From the NCBI GenBank assembly GCA_009780955.1, contig WQZB01000009.1:20669-84668 (forward strand): DNA of 64,000 nucleotides, read 5' to 3'. Below the pieces are notes generated by a model. It was not told the origin of the DNA and ran no database searches. It saw only the letters and a list, made by a program, of their open reading frames with translations. This document shows positions 1-8,447 of this stretch, piece after piece (positions within the stretch are counted from its first letter, which is position 1; each line of letters opens with the position of its first letter). The translations under genes were made by a program, and so were the position numbers. The stretch is from Polyangiaceae bacterium (GTDB taxonomy: Bacteria > Myxococcota_A > Polyangia > Polyangiales > Polyangiaceae).

Positions 1-2
1 CC

Positions 3-698
3 GCCGAAATGGGCAGCGACGTCGCCGCCGTGATCGTCGAAGCCGTGCAAGGGGAGGGCGGCGTCATCCCTGCACCTTTAGGCTTTCTCGAAGGGTTACG
101 TGCACTATGCAATCAGCATGGCGCTCTTCTTGTTTTCGACGAGGTGCAGACCGGCATTGGAAGGCTCGGGCGCTGGTTCGGGTTTCAGCGCTCGGGGAGC
201 TTTGCCGGCGTTCGCCCCGACGCCATTTCGCTTGCAAAGGGGCTTGGTGGCGGGTTCCCCATTGGTGCCATGGTCACGAGCGAAGAGCTCGGCTCTGCGC
301 TTCCTCCTGGCACACACGGCTCCACATTTGGCGGAAACCCACTTGCGTGCGCCGCGGCGCGCACCGTGCTTCGCGTGATGGAAGCAGAGGACATCGTGCC
401 GAATGTCGAGCGCAAAGGGCAGCTTTTGTCCGCCATGCTCGCAAGGGTCGCTCGCGAACTGCCCAACGTGTGCGAAGGGCAGCGAGGCGAGGGTTTGCTT
501 CGCGGTCTCATTCTTAGGCCTGGGTTTGTCGCGCGTGACATCCTGCCGAAGCTTGTTGACGCTGGCGTTTTGCTCCTCGCAGCAGGCGAGCGCGTTTTGC
601 GCTTTGCACCTCCACTCATCATTACCGATGCCGAGCTCGAAGAGGGCGTGGCCATCGTCCGCAAAGTGCTCGAGGAACTCCCAGCACACAGCAGTTGA
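3..698 (+). CDS. argD: ArgD-type class III aminotransferase, 3' part only
   Basis: C-terminal ~231 residues of a PLP-dependent class III aminotransferase of the acetylornithine (ornithine) type, which makes N-acetylornithine in arginine biosynthesis. The gene is open at the left window edge, so its start is not visible. Seen: VIVEAVQGEGG, the FDEVQTGIGR motif with the Asp that contacts the PLP ring nitrogen, the PLP lysine in SLAKGLGGGFP, then HGSTFGGNPLACAA. This motif order is standard for ArgD. Succinylornithine or other omega-aminotransferases of class III are close relatives, so substrate is not proven. The stop is about 45 bp before the next gene's likely ATG, suggesting co-transcription. 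Confidence 0.85.
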   Translation, partial: AEMGSDVAAVIVEAVQGEGGVIPAPLGFLEGLRALCNQHGALLVFDEVQTGIGRLGRWFGFQRSGSFAGVRPDAISLAKGLGGGFPIGAMVTSEELGSALPPGTHGSTFGGNPLACAAARTVLRVMEAEDIVPNVERKGQLLSAMLARVARELPNVCEGQRGEGLLRGLILRPGFVARDILPKLVDAGVLLLAAGERVLRFAPPLIITDAELEEGVAIVRKVLEELPAHSS

Positions 699-742
699 CT
701 TGCCCACGTCTGGTCGAATGCGAGATACGCGAGATACTTGGG

Positions 743-2956
743 ATGCCTGGCGTTGTGACATCGGAAGGAGACGGCGGATCCTCGTCATCGGGCTCGGTGT
801 GCGCGGGTTGTGGCAAGCCTATCGACCCGCTGCGTGCTGGTCACGTTGCCATCGTTGACGGCACTTTTCGCTATTTCTGCAATGCGGCGTGCAAAGTTCT
901 GTACGTCGAGGCAAGTCCACGTCGCGCAGCGTTCGACGCGATGACGGCCGAACCTCCTCCTGTTGCGCCAGTCTCACAGCCTATTGCGCCGATTGCGATG
1001 GCTGCCACAGGCCGTGCAACGCTGCCAGGCATTGCACCGGAAGCCACGCCATCGCACGACGCGAGTGACGACGGCGACGACGAAGTTGTCACTCCGCCAT
1101 GGGCGCAGGAACCAGTCGATTCCGTAGGGGAGCAGCATGCTGCGCCCCTACCTCGCGACGCAAACCAACAAAACGCATTCGTAGGGGCGCCATTCATGGC
1201 GCCCAACCACGGTATTTTGGAATCCGCACCCTTGGCCGATTCCGAGGGCGCGATGAATCGCGCCCCTGCGCCCCTACAACGCGCTCTTGGCATTGCACCC
1301 GCCATTGGCATTGGTGCGGGTATTGTGGCCGCGGCCGCGCCGCTTGCGGGGGAATTGGCCTCCAAGTTTTGCCTGCCGCTCGCCATGCTGGCTGCATTTG
1401 TCGTCGTCATGCGTGCTGGACTTCGCCCGCGCGATCCAAGCGAACCGTCGCCATGGATTGTGGCGGTGCCGGTGGCGATCGCGGCCATCACCGCAGCCAC
1501 AACCTTCGCGATGGTGGGCCGTGTGCCCGCCGGAAAGGTCGATGCTTACGCCGCCTTTGTAGGGGTTGCTGCTGCTGCATCGCTTCTCGTTGACTTGGCT
1601 TTGGGCCGCGCGCGACGTGACGTCGAAGCCGCGCGCACACGCATGGCTCGCGCAACGTCCACGGGCACCGATCACGCGTGGGGCCGTCTTGCCAACGCGC
1701 AGAGCTCGCGTCTCGACGTTGCAGCCCCTCTGGTGGGGTTCATGCGGCGGGCAGTCGAGCTCGCAGTGCCCATTGCTGCTGTCATCGTTGCGGTGGCTGC
1801 CTATGCAACGAGCCGCGATGCGTGGCCTGAGGTGTGGCCTGACGTTGTCATCGCGGCATGTGCGGGAGCGTATGCGCTAGCCGCGGTGGCTGCTGCATCG
1901 GCTGCGGCTCTTGCGCATGCGCATGGTCACCTATCTGCTCTGCGGAGAGGCATTGTTTATAAAGACGCGCAGGCCTTTGACGTTGCCGCTCGTGCCGACG
2001 TTGCCGTCATCTGTTCGCGTGGAACCGTTCTGCTCGGTGAGCCCGAGATTGTGACCGTCGAAGCGATCGGTGATATAGCGACCGACCGCGTTTTATCGCT
2101 TGCTGCCGGCACAGAAATGGCGTCGAACCCCGCAGCGTCCACCGCGATCCTCGGCGAAGCACGCGCGCGCGAAGTACGCCCAGAACACGTTCGCTCGGCC
2201 ATCGTTTACGAAGGCCTTGGTGTTACCGCGCTCGCGCCCGATGGCGACAAAGTAATTGTGGGTAGCCGCGGCTTGCTCTTGCAAGAAAAGGTTAGTGTTG
2301 CCATTTTCGACGCACGCGTTACCGAGCTCGAGGCCGAAGGGCGCAGCGTGCTGCTCGTGGCACTTGGCGATCGTTCGATTGGTCTGCTCGCATTGCAAGA
2401 CGGCCTTCGCCGCGGCGCACGCGCTGCCATCCAGAGGCTGCATGATGCAGGTATCGAGCCCGTGCTTCTCAGCGGCGAGGCGCGTGAGACATGCGAAACC
2501 ATCGCGCGTGCGCTTGACATCGAGCATGTTCGACCCGAGATCCTCCCGGCTGATCGCGGAGCCGAAGTGCGCGCTCTTGCTGACGGGGGCCACGTGGTTG
2601 CTGCGATTGGCCACGCATCGTCCGACGGTGGGGCGCTTGGTTCCGCCGACGTGCCCGTGGCCATGGGACAGGCGGGGCCTGTGCCTGGAGAGTGGAGCGT
2701 TGCTCTGGCGTCCGACGATGTCCGCGACGCGGCTCTCGCACTCACCGTGCCCCGTGCCTGCCGCGAACGCGCGCGCGTGATCGCCCTCGTCGGCGCCGGC
2801 GCACAGGCACTTTCGCTTTTTGGCATTGTCTTCGGCATTGCGCCGCCGGTCGTAGCGCCGGTCGTATCGGTGATCGCCGCGGTGATCGTGGTTGGGTTGG
2901 TGCGCGAACCTCCACACGCACCGGCGCCATCGCCTTTGCCGCCGTCGTCGGAGTAG
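743..2956 (+). CDS. Degenerate P1B-type ATPase-like membrane protein with N-terminal YHS/TRASH-like metal site
   Basis: About 737 residues. The N-terminus has a Cys cluster CAGCGKP...FCNAACK (C-x2-C, then C-x3-C about 22 residues later), like YHS/TRASH metal-binding domains found beside heavy-metal ATPases. Several Ala-rich hydrophobic segments follow, then a region clearly alignable to the P1B phosphorylation and hinge domains. The hallmarks are gone: DKTGTLT is replaced by CSRGTVL (phospho-Asp lost), TGD by SGE, and GDGINDAPAL by GHASSDGGAL. No CPC transmembrane motif is seen. It therefore probably cannot pump by the normal mechanism and may sense or chaperone metal; that role is inference. 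Start taken as ATG 743; the frame is open upstream to a TTG at 695. A dispersed palindromic repeat is translated in frame at 1124-1277. Confidence 0.7.
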   Translation: MPGVVTSEGDGGSSSSGSVCAGCGKPIDPLRAGHVAIVDGTFRYFCNAACKVLYVEASPRRAAFDAMTAEPPPVAPVSQPIAPIAMAATGRATLPGIAPEATPSHDASDDGDDEVVTPPWAQEPVDSVGEQHAAPLPRDANQQNAFVGAPFMAPNHGILESAPLADSEGAMNRAPAPLQRALGIAPAIGIGAGIVAAAAPLAGELASKFCLPLAMLAAFVVVMRAGLRPRDPSEPSPWIVAVPVAIAAITAATTFAMVGRVPAGKVDAYAAFVGVAAAASLLVDLALGRARRDVEAARTRMARATSTGTDHAWGRLANAQSSRLDVAAPLVGFMRRAVELAVPIAAVIVAVAAYATSRDAWPEVWPDVVIAACAGAYALAAVAAASAAALAHAHGHLSALRRGIVYKDAQAFDVAARADVAVICSRGTVLLGEPEIVTVEAIGDIATDRVLSLAAGTEMASNPAASTAILGEARAREVRPEHVRSAIVYEGLGVTALAPDGDKVIVGSRGLLLQEKVSVAIFDARVTELEAEGRSVLLVALGDRSIGLLALQDGLRRGARAAIQRLHDAGIEPVLLSGEARETCETIARALDIEHVRPEILPADRGAEVRALADGGHVVAAIGHASSDGGALGSADVPVAMGQAGPVPGEWSVALASDDVRDAALALTVPRACRERARVIALVGAGAQALSLFGIVFGIAPPVVAPVVSVIAAVIVVGLVREPPHAPAPSPLPPSSE
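1124..1151. repeat. 28-bp GTAGGGG palindrome inside a coding region
   Basis: GTAGGGG at 1124-1130 pairs with CCCCTAC at 1145-1151, and the centre GCAGCATGCTGC is itself a palindrome. Same family as the repeats at 1181, 20056, 20105 and 40267. It is read through in frame by the P-type ATPase-like gene. Confidence 0.8.
1181..1277. repeat. Long form of the GTAGGGGCG...CGCCCCTAC repeat, in frame in a gene
   Basis: Starts GTAGGGGCGCCATTCATGGC and ends GATGAATCGCGCCCC...CCCCTAC, with an internal TTTTGGAATCCG segment. The unit at 20105-20208 has the same start, internal segment and end. Here it encodes about 32 residues (FVGAPFMAPN ... GAMNRAPAP) in the linker between the metal site and the first membrane segment of the ATPase-like protein. 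Confidence 0.85.
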
Positions 2957-2993
2957 GAAGTCTTACGTGACCGCGTTTGCGGCATACGGTTGA

Positions 2994-3135
2994 TCAACTG
3001 CCGCGACGAGCTCTGGGCTGGGTTCGAGCAGCTGCGCAGCTAGTTGCCGAGACCTGTCGCGACGAGACCAAGGACGGCCTGGCGTTCGCCAAACAGGGCA
3101 ACTCCTTGCTGCTGCTCATGGACGGCGACCAATGA
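2994..3135 (+). pseudogene. Frameshifted 3' fragment of a DUF7691-type gene
   Basis: Reads NCRDELWAGFEQLRS, then after a one-base loss (TGG to TA near 3043) VAETCRDETKDGLAFAKQGN...LLMDGDQ and a stop. This matches the C-terminal ~46 residues of the intact protein encoded at 12048-12764 (NCRDELWAGLEQLRSWVTEV...KDGLAFAKQGN). No 5' part of the gene is seen next to it. It is one of three copies, in different states, of this sequence within 10 kb. Confidence 0.8.
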
Positions 3136-3209
3136 AACAGCGTTCGTGTAGAGCATCAACGATCTTGGCAGTGCGGTGAGGCTCTCCGTAGGTAAAATGC
3201 ACTGAACTC

Positions 3210-3782
3210 ATGGCCAAAGATCCACTTCGCTACAAAGGCGACGAAACGAAATTGCGGGGCGGTGGCGTCTACGTGCGGGCCGAAGGGATCACACAAGACG
3301 ACGTCGTCCTTGCAGTCAAACGCTTCTGGGCGTCGACGAAGGCAGCAGAAGAAGAGCCGGGCGACGCAGGCATATCCGGAGCCGATTTCAAGAGGCACGG
3401 CCTCCTTGGCGTCGCGATACTTCCCGCTGCGCCCGACGCCGATGGAAGCGACTGGATCGGCGTCTACGACACCGCTCCGTACTCGCACGAGGAGTGGCTC
3501 GACGATCTGTGTCGCGCCCTCAACGCTTACCTCGCCGTGCCGGTATTCTCGTTCTACATCGGGCCGAAGACGCGACTCGCCTCGCACGGTGAGAGCGGCT
3601 ACGCCGGTCTAGCGAGAAAACCGACCCGTACGTGGGACAAGACGCTTCGCGCGGTCGACCGATTTCCTTACCCGTTCTTTGCGCCGGCAGATCCCGTCGA
3701 GGGTGTTGTCTGGCTTCGTTTTCGCATCGCCTCTGATGTTTTGCTTCGTAAGCTGGAGTTCGAGAAGGAATTCTGGCGATAG
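3210..3782 (+). CDS. Uncharacterised 190-aa protein, member of a local paralogous family
   Basis: Small soluble protein with no signal peptide or membrane segment. The order GGVYVRAEGIT...IGVYDTAPYS...LAVPVFSFYIG parallels the first ~150 residues of the frameshifted gene at 8448 (GGIYVASKHGVT...IAVYDSERYR...LGVPVLHYELHG), so the two are paralogues. The last third (LARKPTRTWDKTLRAVDRFPYPF ... EFEKEFWR) is present again as inverted DNA fragments at 7714-7795 and 9748-9973. Duplicated small proteins with decayed copies are typical of immunity or accessory gene patches. No function can be assigned. Confidence 0.6.
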   Translation: MAKDPLRYKGDETKLRGGGVYVRAEGITQDDVVLAVKRFWASTKAAEEEPGDAGISGADFKRHGLLGVAILPAAPDADGSDWIGVYDTAPYSHEEWLDDLCRALNAYLAVPVFSFYIGPKTRLASHGESGYAGLARKPTRTWDKTLRAVDRFPYPFFAPADPVEGVVWLRFRIASDVLLRKLEFEKEFWR

Positions 3783-3827
3783 GGAGGCTAACGCAATCAC
3801 GGGGCCTCCCCCTTTGGTACTTCTTTA

Positions 3828-5273
3828 TCAAAGTGCGAAATCGATCGCCGACATCCGCGTCCCCGCGGGTGCGATGAGCCACGCGAGCGCGCGATAGCGT
3901 TCGTGCGCGAGGCTCGCGACGCGATCGGCCTTCGCCGTCGAGGCGCTCGTCAAAGGCTTATTGGAGATCGCAAGATCTCCTCCCGCGAGCTCCGCGCCGA
4001 GCTCGAGCCCAGGGAGATCCTCGATCATTTTCGCGAGATCGACCGCGCGATCAGGATGCACCCTCCGCTCTTCCATCCTCCAATGGAGCGTGAGCTGCTC
4101 GCGGTAACGACGATGGATCTCCTCCTCCGATCGCAGCGACGCGGTCTCGAGGAGCGCATCTGCCGCCGGCGTTCCCAGGCCGAACGTCTTGAGGAGCGTC
4201 TTCTCAACGTCCATGTCTCGGATCTTCGCTTGAAGTTGCGGTAGCCGCACACGATCCAGCGCCCACCCCAGCATAATGGCGGCTTCGATCGACCATGAGC
4301 GGTCGATACACTCCGGCGTCATCGACGACTGGAGCGGCTCCGCGAAGAGCGCCGCTTCACGCTCATCGAGCTCCTCTTCGATCCCGCGCTCGCGCAGCCA
4401 CAGCCGCATCGCCGCGACCTCCTTCTGCGTCTTCTCATACTGGTCTGACAGAATGAGCGCACGTTGCCCCGGTAGACTCGCGCGCCATGACACCGCCGCG
4501 AGCGCGAGCGCCCGCGCTGCGACACGTCGCGGCGAGTGATGAACGACCCGGGGCGACGCCGCGAGCTCGGCGAGCCGCGTGCGCAAGAGCAGAGTGGGAT
4601 GCTCCTCCGGAGGGCACGCCATGATCTCCGCAAACGGAGCTTCTTTCAGGAGCGAAGTGAGATCCGGATCGGCCGCGATCTTGGCGAGGTCATGCCCATA
4701 GCGGGCCGCGCCTCGGAGCGCATGGAGCGCGCCCGCTCTGTCACCGAGCTCCGCGAAGACGCAGAGCGCGTTGTGAAACGCTGTTGGGTTGAACCTCGCG
4801 TTGGGCAGACAGTAGCGAAGATACCTCCGGGCTCGGTCCGCATCGACGCCGAGTTTGTGGATGGCGTTTTGAACCGTGTAGAGCGCATTCACATAGGTTG
4901 AATCCTCTTCGAGGTGAGGCACCGTGATGAGGTCGTCGAAGAGCCGGAGGGAGTCGGCGTGTCGGCCTTGTTCGTTCCACTTCCACGTGAGCTGCAACGC
5001 TTGATAGTTGACGCTCTCAGTCCCCCATAACTCCCATGTTGCGCGGTCGAAGAGGAGCCGGCGTTCGCTGGGCTCGAGCGACATGAGGGTCTGCACGTGC
5101 GCCTTTTTCTTCGCGCGCATGGTGCTGACCGCGCTTTGTGGGAGCTCGCCCTCCGCCTCTTCCAACGCGATCGCCGCACGCACCGAGGCCACGTCGCTCC
5201 AGTCGACGTGCATGTCCTTCATCTTGCGGAGTTCGCTGGGCTTCTGCTCGCCGTCGTCGCGTTCGTTTGTCAT
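3828..5273 (-). CDS. TPR-like protein with C-terminal DUF4272-type domain
   Basis: 481 residues, cytoplasmic by appearance. Residues ~60-230 are helical repeats resembling TPRs (WKWNEQGRHADSLRLFDDL, FAELGDRAGALHALRGAARYG). The C-terminal half, with RSWSIEAAIMLGWALDRVRLPQ and LRSEEEIHRRYREQLTLHWRMEERR, fits the DUF4272 pattern. DUF4272 proteins are common in bacterial accessory islands and suspected immunity loci but have no known activity. It is convergent with the 190-aa gene (about 45 bp apart). Confidence 0.6.
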   Translation of the reverse strand: MTNERDDGEQKPSELRKMKDMHVDWSDVASVRAAIALEEAEGELPQSAVSTMRAKKKAHVQTLMSLEPSERRLLFDRATWELWGTESVNYQALQLTWKWNEQGRHADSLRLFDDLITVPHLEEDSTYVNALYTVQNAIHKLGVDADRARRYLRYCLPNARFNPTAFHNALCVFAELGDRAGALHALRGAARYGHDLAKIAADPDLTSLLKEAPFAEIMACPPEEHPTLLLRTRLAELAASPRVVHHSPRRVAARALALAAVSWRASLPGQRALILSDQYEKTQKEVAAMRLWLRERGIEEELDEREAALFAEPLQSSMTPECIDRSWSIEAAIMLGWALDRVRLPQLQAKIRDMDVEKTLLKTFGLGTPAADALLETASLRSEEEIHRRYREQLTLHWRMEERRVHPDRAVDLAKMIEDLPGLELGAELAGGDLAISNKPLTSASTAKADRVASLAHERYRALAWLIAPAGTRMSAIDFAL

Positions 5274-5341
5274 TGGAGCGAAAACATACCCCAGCTTAGT
5301 GGCTGTCCTTGCGCCGCTGCGCTGCTCGGCATGGCGCTCTG

Positions 5342-5550
5342 GTGAAGCCTAAAAAGTTTCCCAGACGATCGTTCGAAGCTTCCCAGATGAGAATGAAGCT
5401 TCCTAGACCAAAAATTTGCCGAGAAATACGCTCTTTCAAGATTGGGGCGGCCAGGCGCTGGTTTCGAGATCGAAAATTTAGGCCAAAATCTGACGCGGGA
5501 GACTTGGCGACCAATCCGGGAAGCTTCGTGGCCGTCCGTGAAACTTCGTT
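5342..5550. repeat. Arm A of a ~200-bp inverted repeat
   Basis: Matches the reverse complement of 6912-7110 along nearly its whole length. Shared landmarks include AAAATTTAGGCCAAAATC, several AAGCTTCC motifs and GGGAAGCTTCGTGGCC. It lies just downstream of the 227-aa gene at 5628-6311. The 354-bp gap 5274-5627 holds no other recognisable gene. Confidence 0.8.
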
Positions 5551-5627
5551 CTTTGGTATCCGCGACGGCCAGACGTTCGCGTTCAAGATGCCGCCGTTCG
5601 ACGCAGGAACTCCAATCGCTCGCAGCG

Positions 5628-6311
5628 TCAGAGCAGCCCCAACTTGGCCAAGGGTTCGTTCCAGTGGTGGGGGTCGACTCCGGTTTTTGCTCCGATGGCC
5701 GCTTGCGCCATTCGTTGAACCTTCAAACACTGTTCGGACGTTGGTTTGCAGCCGCTCTCGGCGTAGAGCGCGGCGATTTGTAGGGAGATGTTTTCAAGAA
5801 CAACCGAGCCGCCCTCGACCGTGAGATTGTGGAATAAGTTCGTCAACCGAGGAACGATGTTTGGGATGCGTGGGATGCTGCGTTCGAGCCATGGTTGATA
5901 CTGAAGAGATGGCTCGATGAGCTCGCACGTGTAGGCAAATTGAAGAGGCGAAATTTCGTGGGTTGAATGGATCCAGCGATGAATGTCGGCGTGAAAAGCT
6001 GCGTACTCCTCATTGCTAGGTGCGTCGTCAAACTGCTCGGTGATGACATTGACATTGTCGACTCCTCCCGCAACAAGCCCGCGTTGATGCGCGTACTCTC
6101 GAATTTCGTCGTTGTATGCAATCCGCAGATCAACCTCGAACCAATCCGCGGTGGACACGAACCGCTGCTCCGCGAGGTCGGCGCGTTCATCGGTAAGCAA
6201 GAGCACGGCGCGTTGGGGTGGTTTGACGCGCTCTCCGCCGAGGCGATCCCAAAGGAGTGGAACGAAGAGAACGCCGGGCGCCTCCATGCGAGCGGGTTCG
6301 CTTTCCTTCAC
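5628..6311 (-). CDS. Hypothetical protein, 227 aa, inside the inverted-repeat cassette
   Basis: No family recognised. It appears soluble, with a strand-rich N-terminus (GVLFVPLLWDRLGG, RAVLLLTDER) and a helical middle (SNEEYAAFHADIHRWIHSTHEI). ATG at 6311 is used; ATG at 6287 (MEAPG) is equally possible. The only other coding trace between the two inverted-repeat arms is the fragment at 6559-6927, so this may be cargo of that cassette. Its long uninterrupted frame and absence of signal peptide suggest a real cytoplasmic protein. Confidence 0.5.
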   Translation of the reverse strand: MKESEPARMEAPGVLFVPLLWDRLGGERVKPPQRAVLLLTDERADLAEQRFVSTADWFEVDLRIAYNDEIREYAHQRGLVAGGVDNVNVITEQFDDAPSNEEYAAFHADIHRWIHSTHEISPLQFAYTCELIEPSLQYQPWLERSIPRIPNIVPRLTNLFHNLTVEGGSVVLENISLQIAALYAESGCKPTSEQCLKVQRMAQAAIGAKTGVDPHHWNEPLAKLGLL

Positions 6312-6558
6312 CTCCCCGACGGATCTCGATACTGGCGCTTATCAAGGTCGACGCAACCCGCCCGGCTGCCGTTGCGCTGCTCGGCTCCGAGGGAGAGGCG
6401 CGTACGATAAAGCGTGAGGCCATGCCCACGATGAAAGAGCTCGGTCCGAAAAGCTCCAATAGCTCGCATCGATGCTGCCATGAAGTAGCGCAAGGCAAAG
6501 GGCTCGGATCTCTTGAAGGCGGCGTGCCTGCGGGCGGTGTCCCGGCGATTGTTGAAAT

Positions 6559-6927
6559 TTGAAGGTGGTGGTTCCCCCGGCCCCGATCGAAAAATCGGGG
6601 TGCAATCCCAAAAATGCCTCTGGCGAGATCGAGGTCACGGCCTATACGAACGTCGAAGGCACAGTCACCCAAGTCGGAGTCCACCCCTCTCTGTCGAGCA
6701 TTTCTCGGAGCATCACGCCTACGGCCGACGGCACATTTGTCCCAGTTGGGGTCTACCCTGGTATGCTTAAAAGCAGCGCGATCTCAAACTGTCTCGAGAA
6801 GACCCTGAGCGCATGGACCTTCGGTGATCGCGTCTACGGATCGGCGACCCAGCGGCTCCATTTTCGTCCGCGGTCGGCCAAGACCCCGCAAATCCCGCGA
6901 AAACAGACACTCCCTAAGCTTCTCTGA
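6559..6927 (+). pseudogene. Possible remnant of an AgmX/PglI-like C-terminal domain
   Basis: The frame has GEIEVTAYTNVEGTVTQVGV and later SNCLEKTLSAWTFG, followed by a strand (ATQRLHFRP). This resembles the C-terminal domain of myxobacterial AgmX/TonB-like proteins, where a Cys near a W-x-F motif closes the domain. There is no good start, signal peptide or upstream part, and the frame runs into inverted-repeat arm B, so it is read as a decayed fragment. The rest of the 6312-7136 stretch contains nothing else recognisable. Confidence 0.3.
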
Positions 6928-7110
6928 TGGCCACGAAGCTTCCCTGATGGGTCACCACGTCTCCCTGACTGGATTTTGGCCTAAATTTTCGTTCTCGAAA
7001 CCCGCGCCCGGCCATTCCAACCTCGAAAGTGCGTCTTTCTCGACAAATTTTCGATCCAAGAAGCTTCCTTCTCATCGGGGAAGTTTCGAAGATCATCAGG
7101 GAAGCTTCAC
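6912..7110. repeat. Arm B of a ~200-bp inverted repeat
   Basis: Reverse-complement partner of 5342-5550. It ends 26 bp before the ATG of the Uma2-type gene. Internal AAGCTTCCCTGATG-like submotifs recur several times within the arm. Confidence 0.8.
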
Positions 7111-7136
7111 AACAGAACCTGTCATAAACTCGATGC

Positions 7137-7712
7137 ATGGGCGAACCAGCGAAGAGGCTACGCAGCGACGCGGAACTCTGGGCCGAGCTCGAAGCGTTGC
7201 CGTTGAATCTCAAGGGTGAGATCATCGATAGCGAACTGCACGTGATGCCGCGACCGCGACCGCGTCACACGTGGACTACCACCATGCTCGGTCAGCATAT
7301 CGGTGGTCCATTCAATGCCGATAACGATGGCCCTGGCGGCTGGATCATCCTTGTGGAACCTGGCATCGAGCTGCCTTCCGCGCCCGAAGTTGCGCCCGAC
7401 GTTGCGGGCTGGCGCCGCGAACGTTTCGCCTGGCCAGAGGGCAACGAACCCCTTCGCATCGTGCCCGACTGGGTTTGCGAAGTGCTCTCGCCATCGAACG
7501 CAGTTTATGATCGCCGCATCAAGTTTCCTTTTTACGCACGCATCGGGGTGTCGTGGCTGTGGGTGGTCGAACCTCGCGATCGGACCGTCGAAGTCCGCAA
7601 GCGCGAGACCGATCGCTGGAGCGTGCTCGCCACTTTTGCGGGCGACGAGGCGATGCGCGCCGAGCCATTCGACGCGATCGAGATCCCGCTCGGCCGCCTG
7701 TGGGCGGGTTGA
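7137..7712 (+). CDS. Uma2-family (PD-(D/E)XK-type) putative endonuclease
   Basis: 191 residues, the usual length for Uma2 proteins. Family features seen: an N-terminal segment ending in a strand (KGEIIDSELHVMPRPRPRH), VEPGIELPSAPEVAPDVAGWRRER with the conserved PDV acid position, WVCEVLSPSNAVYDRRIKFPFYARIGVSWLWVVEP (E-x-x-SPS, K...Y...GV...W.V.P) and a C-terminal strand ending in PLGRLW. Uma2 proteins have a restriction-endonuclease fold, are very numerous in cyanobacteria and myxobacteria, and have no established role. The gene starts right after inverted-repeat arm B. Confidence 0.85.
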   Translation: MGEPAKRLRSDAELWAELEALPLNLKGEIIDSELHVMPRPRPRHTWTTTMLGQHIGGPFNADNDGPGGWIILVEPGIELPSAPEVAPDVAGWRRERFAWPEGNEPLRIVPDWVCEVLSPSNAVYDRRIKFPFYARIGVSWLWVVEPRDRTVEVRKRETDRWSVLATFAGDEAMRAEPFDAIEIPLGRLWAG

Positions 7713-7713
7713 T

Positions 7714-7795
7714 GGGTCGGTTTTCTCGCTAGACCGGCGTGGCCGCTCTCGCCGTACGAGACGAATCGCGTCTTCGGCCCGATGTCGAAGTGGGA
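7714..7795 (-). pseudogene. Short inverted fragment of the 190-aa gene
   Basis: The reverse complement reads like 3550-3628 (ATCGGGCCGAAGACGCGA..., ...GCCGGTCTAGCGAGAAAACC). It sits directly after the Uma2 stop codon and just before the lipoprotein start, so it is a rearrangement scar, not a gene. Confidence 0.75.
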
Positions 7796-7815
7796 CGAAT
7801 GAAAGGATCAATGAA

Positions 7816-8349
7816 ATGTCAAGAAACATGGTTTTGGTCTTGGCGGGATTGCTTGTCGGTTTCGTGGCGTGCTCATCTTCCGATTCTGACGATAACCTCC
7901 TCCAGTCGTCCTGCGTCCAAAAGAATCTGTCATTCCATCGAACCCTCCAGGATGGAAGCAAGTGCACTAATTTCGGCTATGCAGACTGCAAAGGCTTTGC
8001 AAGTGATTGTATCAATGATTGCGCTGAGGGGATTTGCCAACCGCGTGAATGCCAGGGCGACGGAGATTGTACGGGGTTCGGCAGCGGCTACCTGTGCGGC
8101 GAATACATTGTTAGCGATAAGTCCTATGGCCACTGGTGCTATTACTGCGAAGAAGGGAATAGCACCTGTTGCATATCTGGAAGGCGCGGCTGCCCGTGCT
8201 TGTCGGGGGGCGGGTGCTCGTCATCGTCCGACACGTGCGTCAGCGGCGTGTGCACAGACACTTGCCCTGCGGGGTGCCGTGCAGGCTCGGTCTGCTGCGG
8301 CGGTGCATTTTGTAGCGGCAATTGCATCGGAACGCCTTGCTGCGATTAG
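7816..8349 (+). CDS. Cysteine-rich secreted lipoprotein
   Basis: 177 residues. The start ATG at 7816 has AAAGGA upstream. MSRNMVLVLAGLLVGFVAC is a signal peptide ending in a lipobox Cys, followed by a Ser/Asp linker. The mature part carries many Cys residues in spaced pairs (CEGICQPREC-type, CCISGRRGCPC, GSVCCGGAFC), consistent with a disulphide-stabilised domain like those on many myxobacterial surface lipoproteins. Exported and lipid-anchored; function unknown. Confidence 0.65.
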   Translation: MSRNMVLVLAGLLVGFVACSSSDSDDNLLQSSCVQKNLSFHRTLQDGSKCTNFGYADCKGFASDCINDCAEGICQPRECQGDGDCTGFGSGYLCGEYIVSDKSYGHWCYYCEEGNSTCCISGRRGCPCLSGGGCSSSSDTCVSGVCTDTCPAGCRAGSVCCGGAFCSGNCIGTPCCD

Positions 8350-8447
8350 CGGCGCGCTGCAAACTAGTAAACGCGGTCGAACGGGCATGGTCAAGTGCGA
8401 CGCGGACCAAACGCGATCCGCAGTGCATTCGTTGATACCATCGGCAT

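Noticed and set aside
105..788. Long minus-strand ORF opposite the ArgD-type gene
   Set aside because: Shadow frame of a clear aminotransferase; no family sense or start signal.
2093..2997. Minus-strand ORFs opposite the ATPase-like gene
   Set aside because: Low-complexity composition expected from GC-rich antisense; the plus strand has recognisable P-type ATPase homology.
6187..6684. 165-aa minus-strand ORF overlapping the 227-aa gene's start
   Set aside because: Arg/Ser-rich composition and no family; better explained as non-coding.
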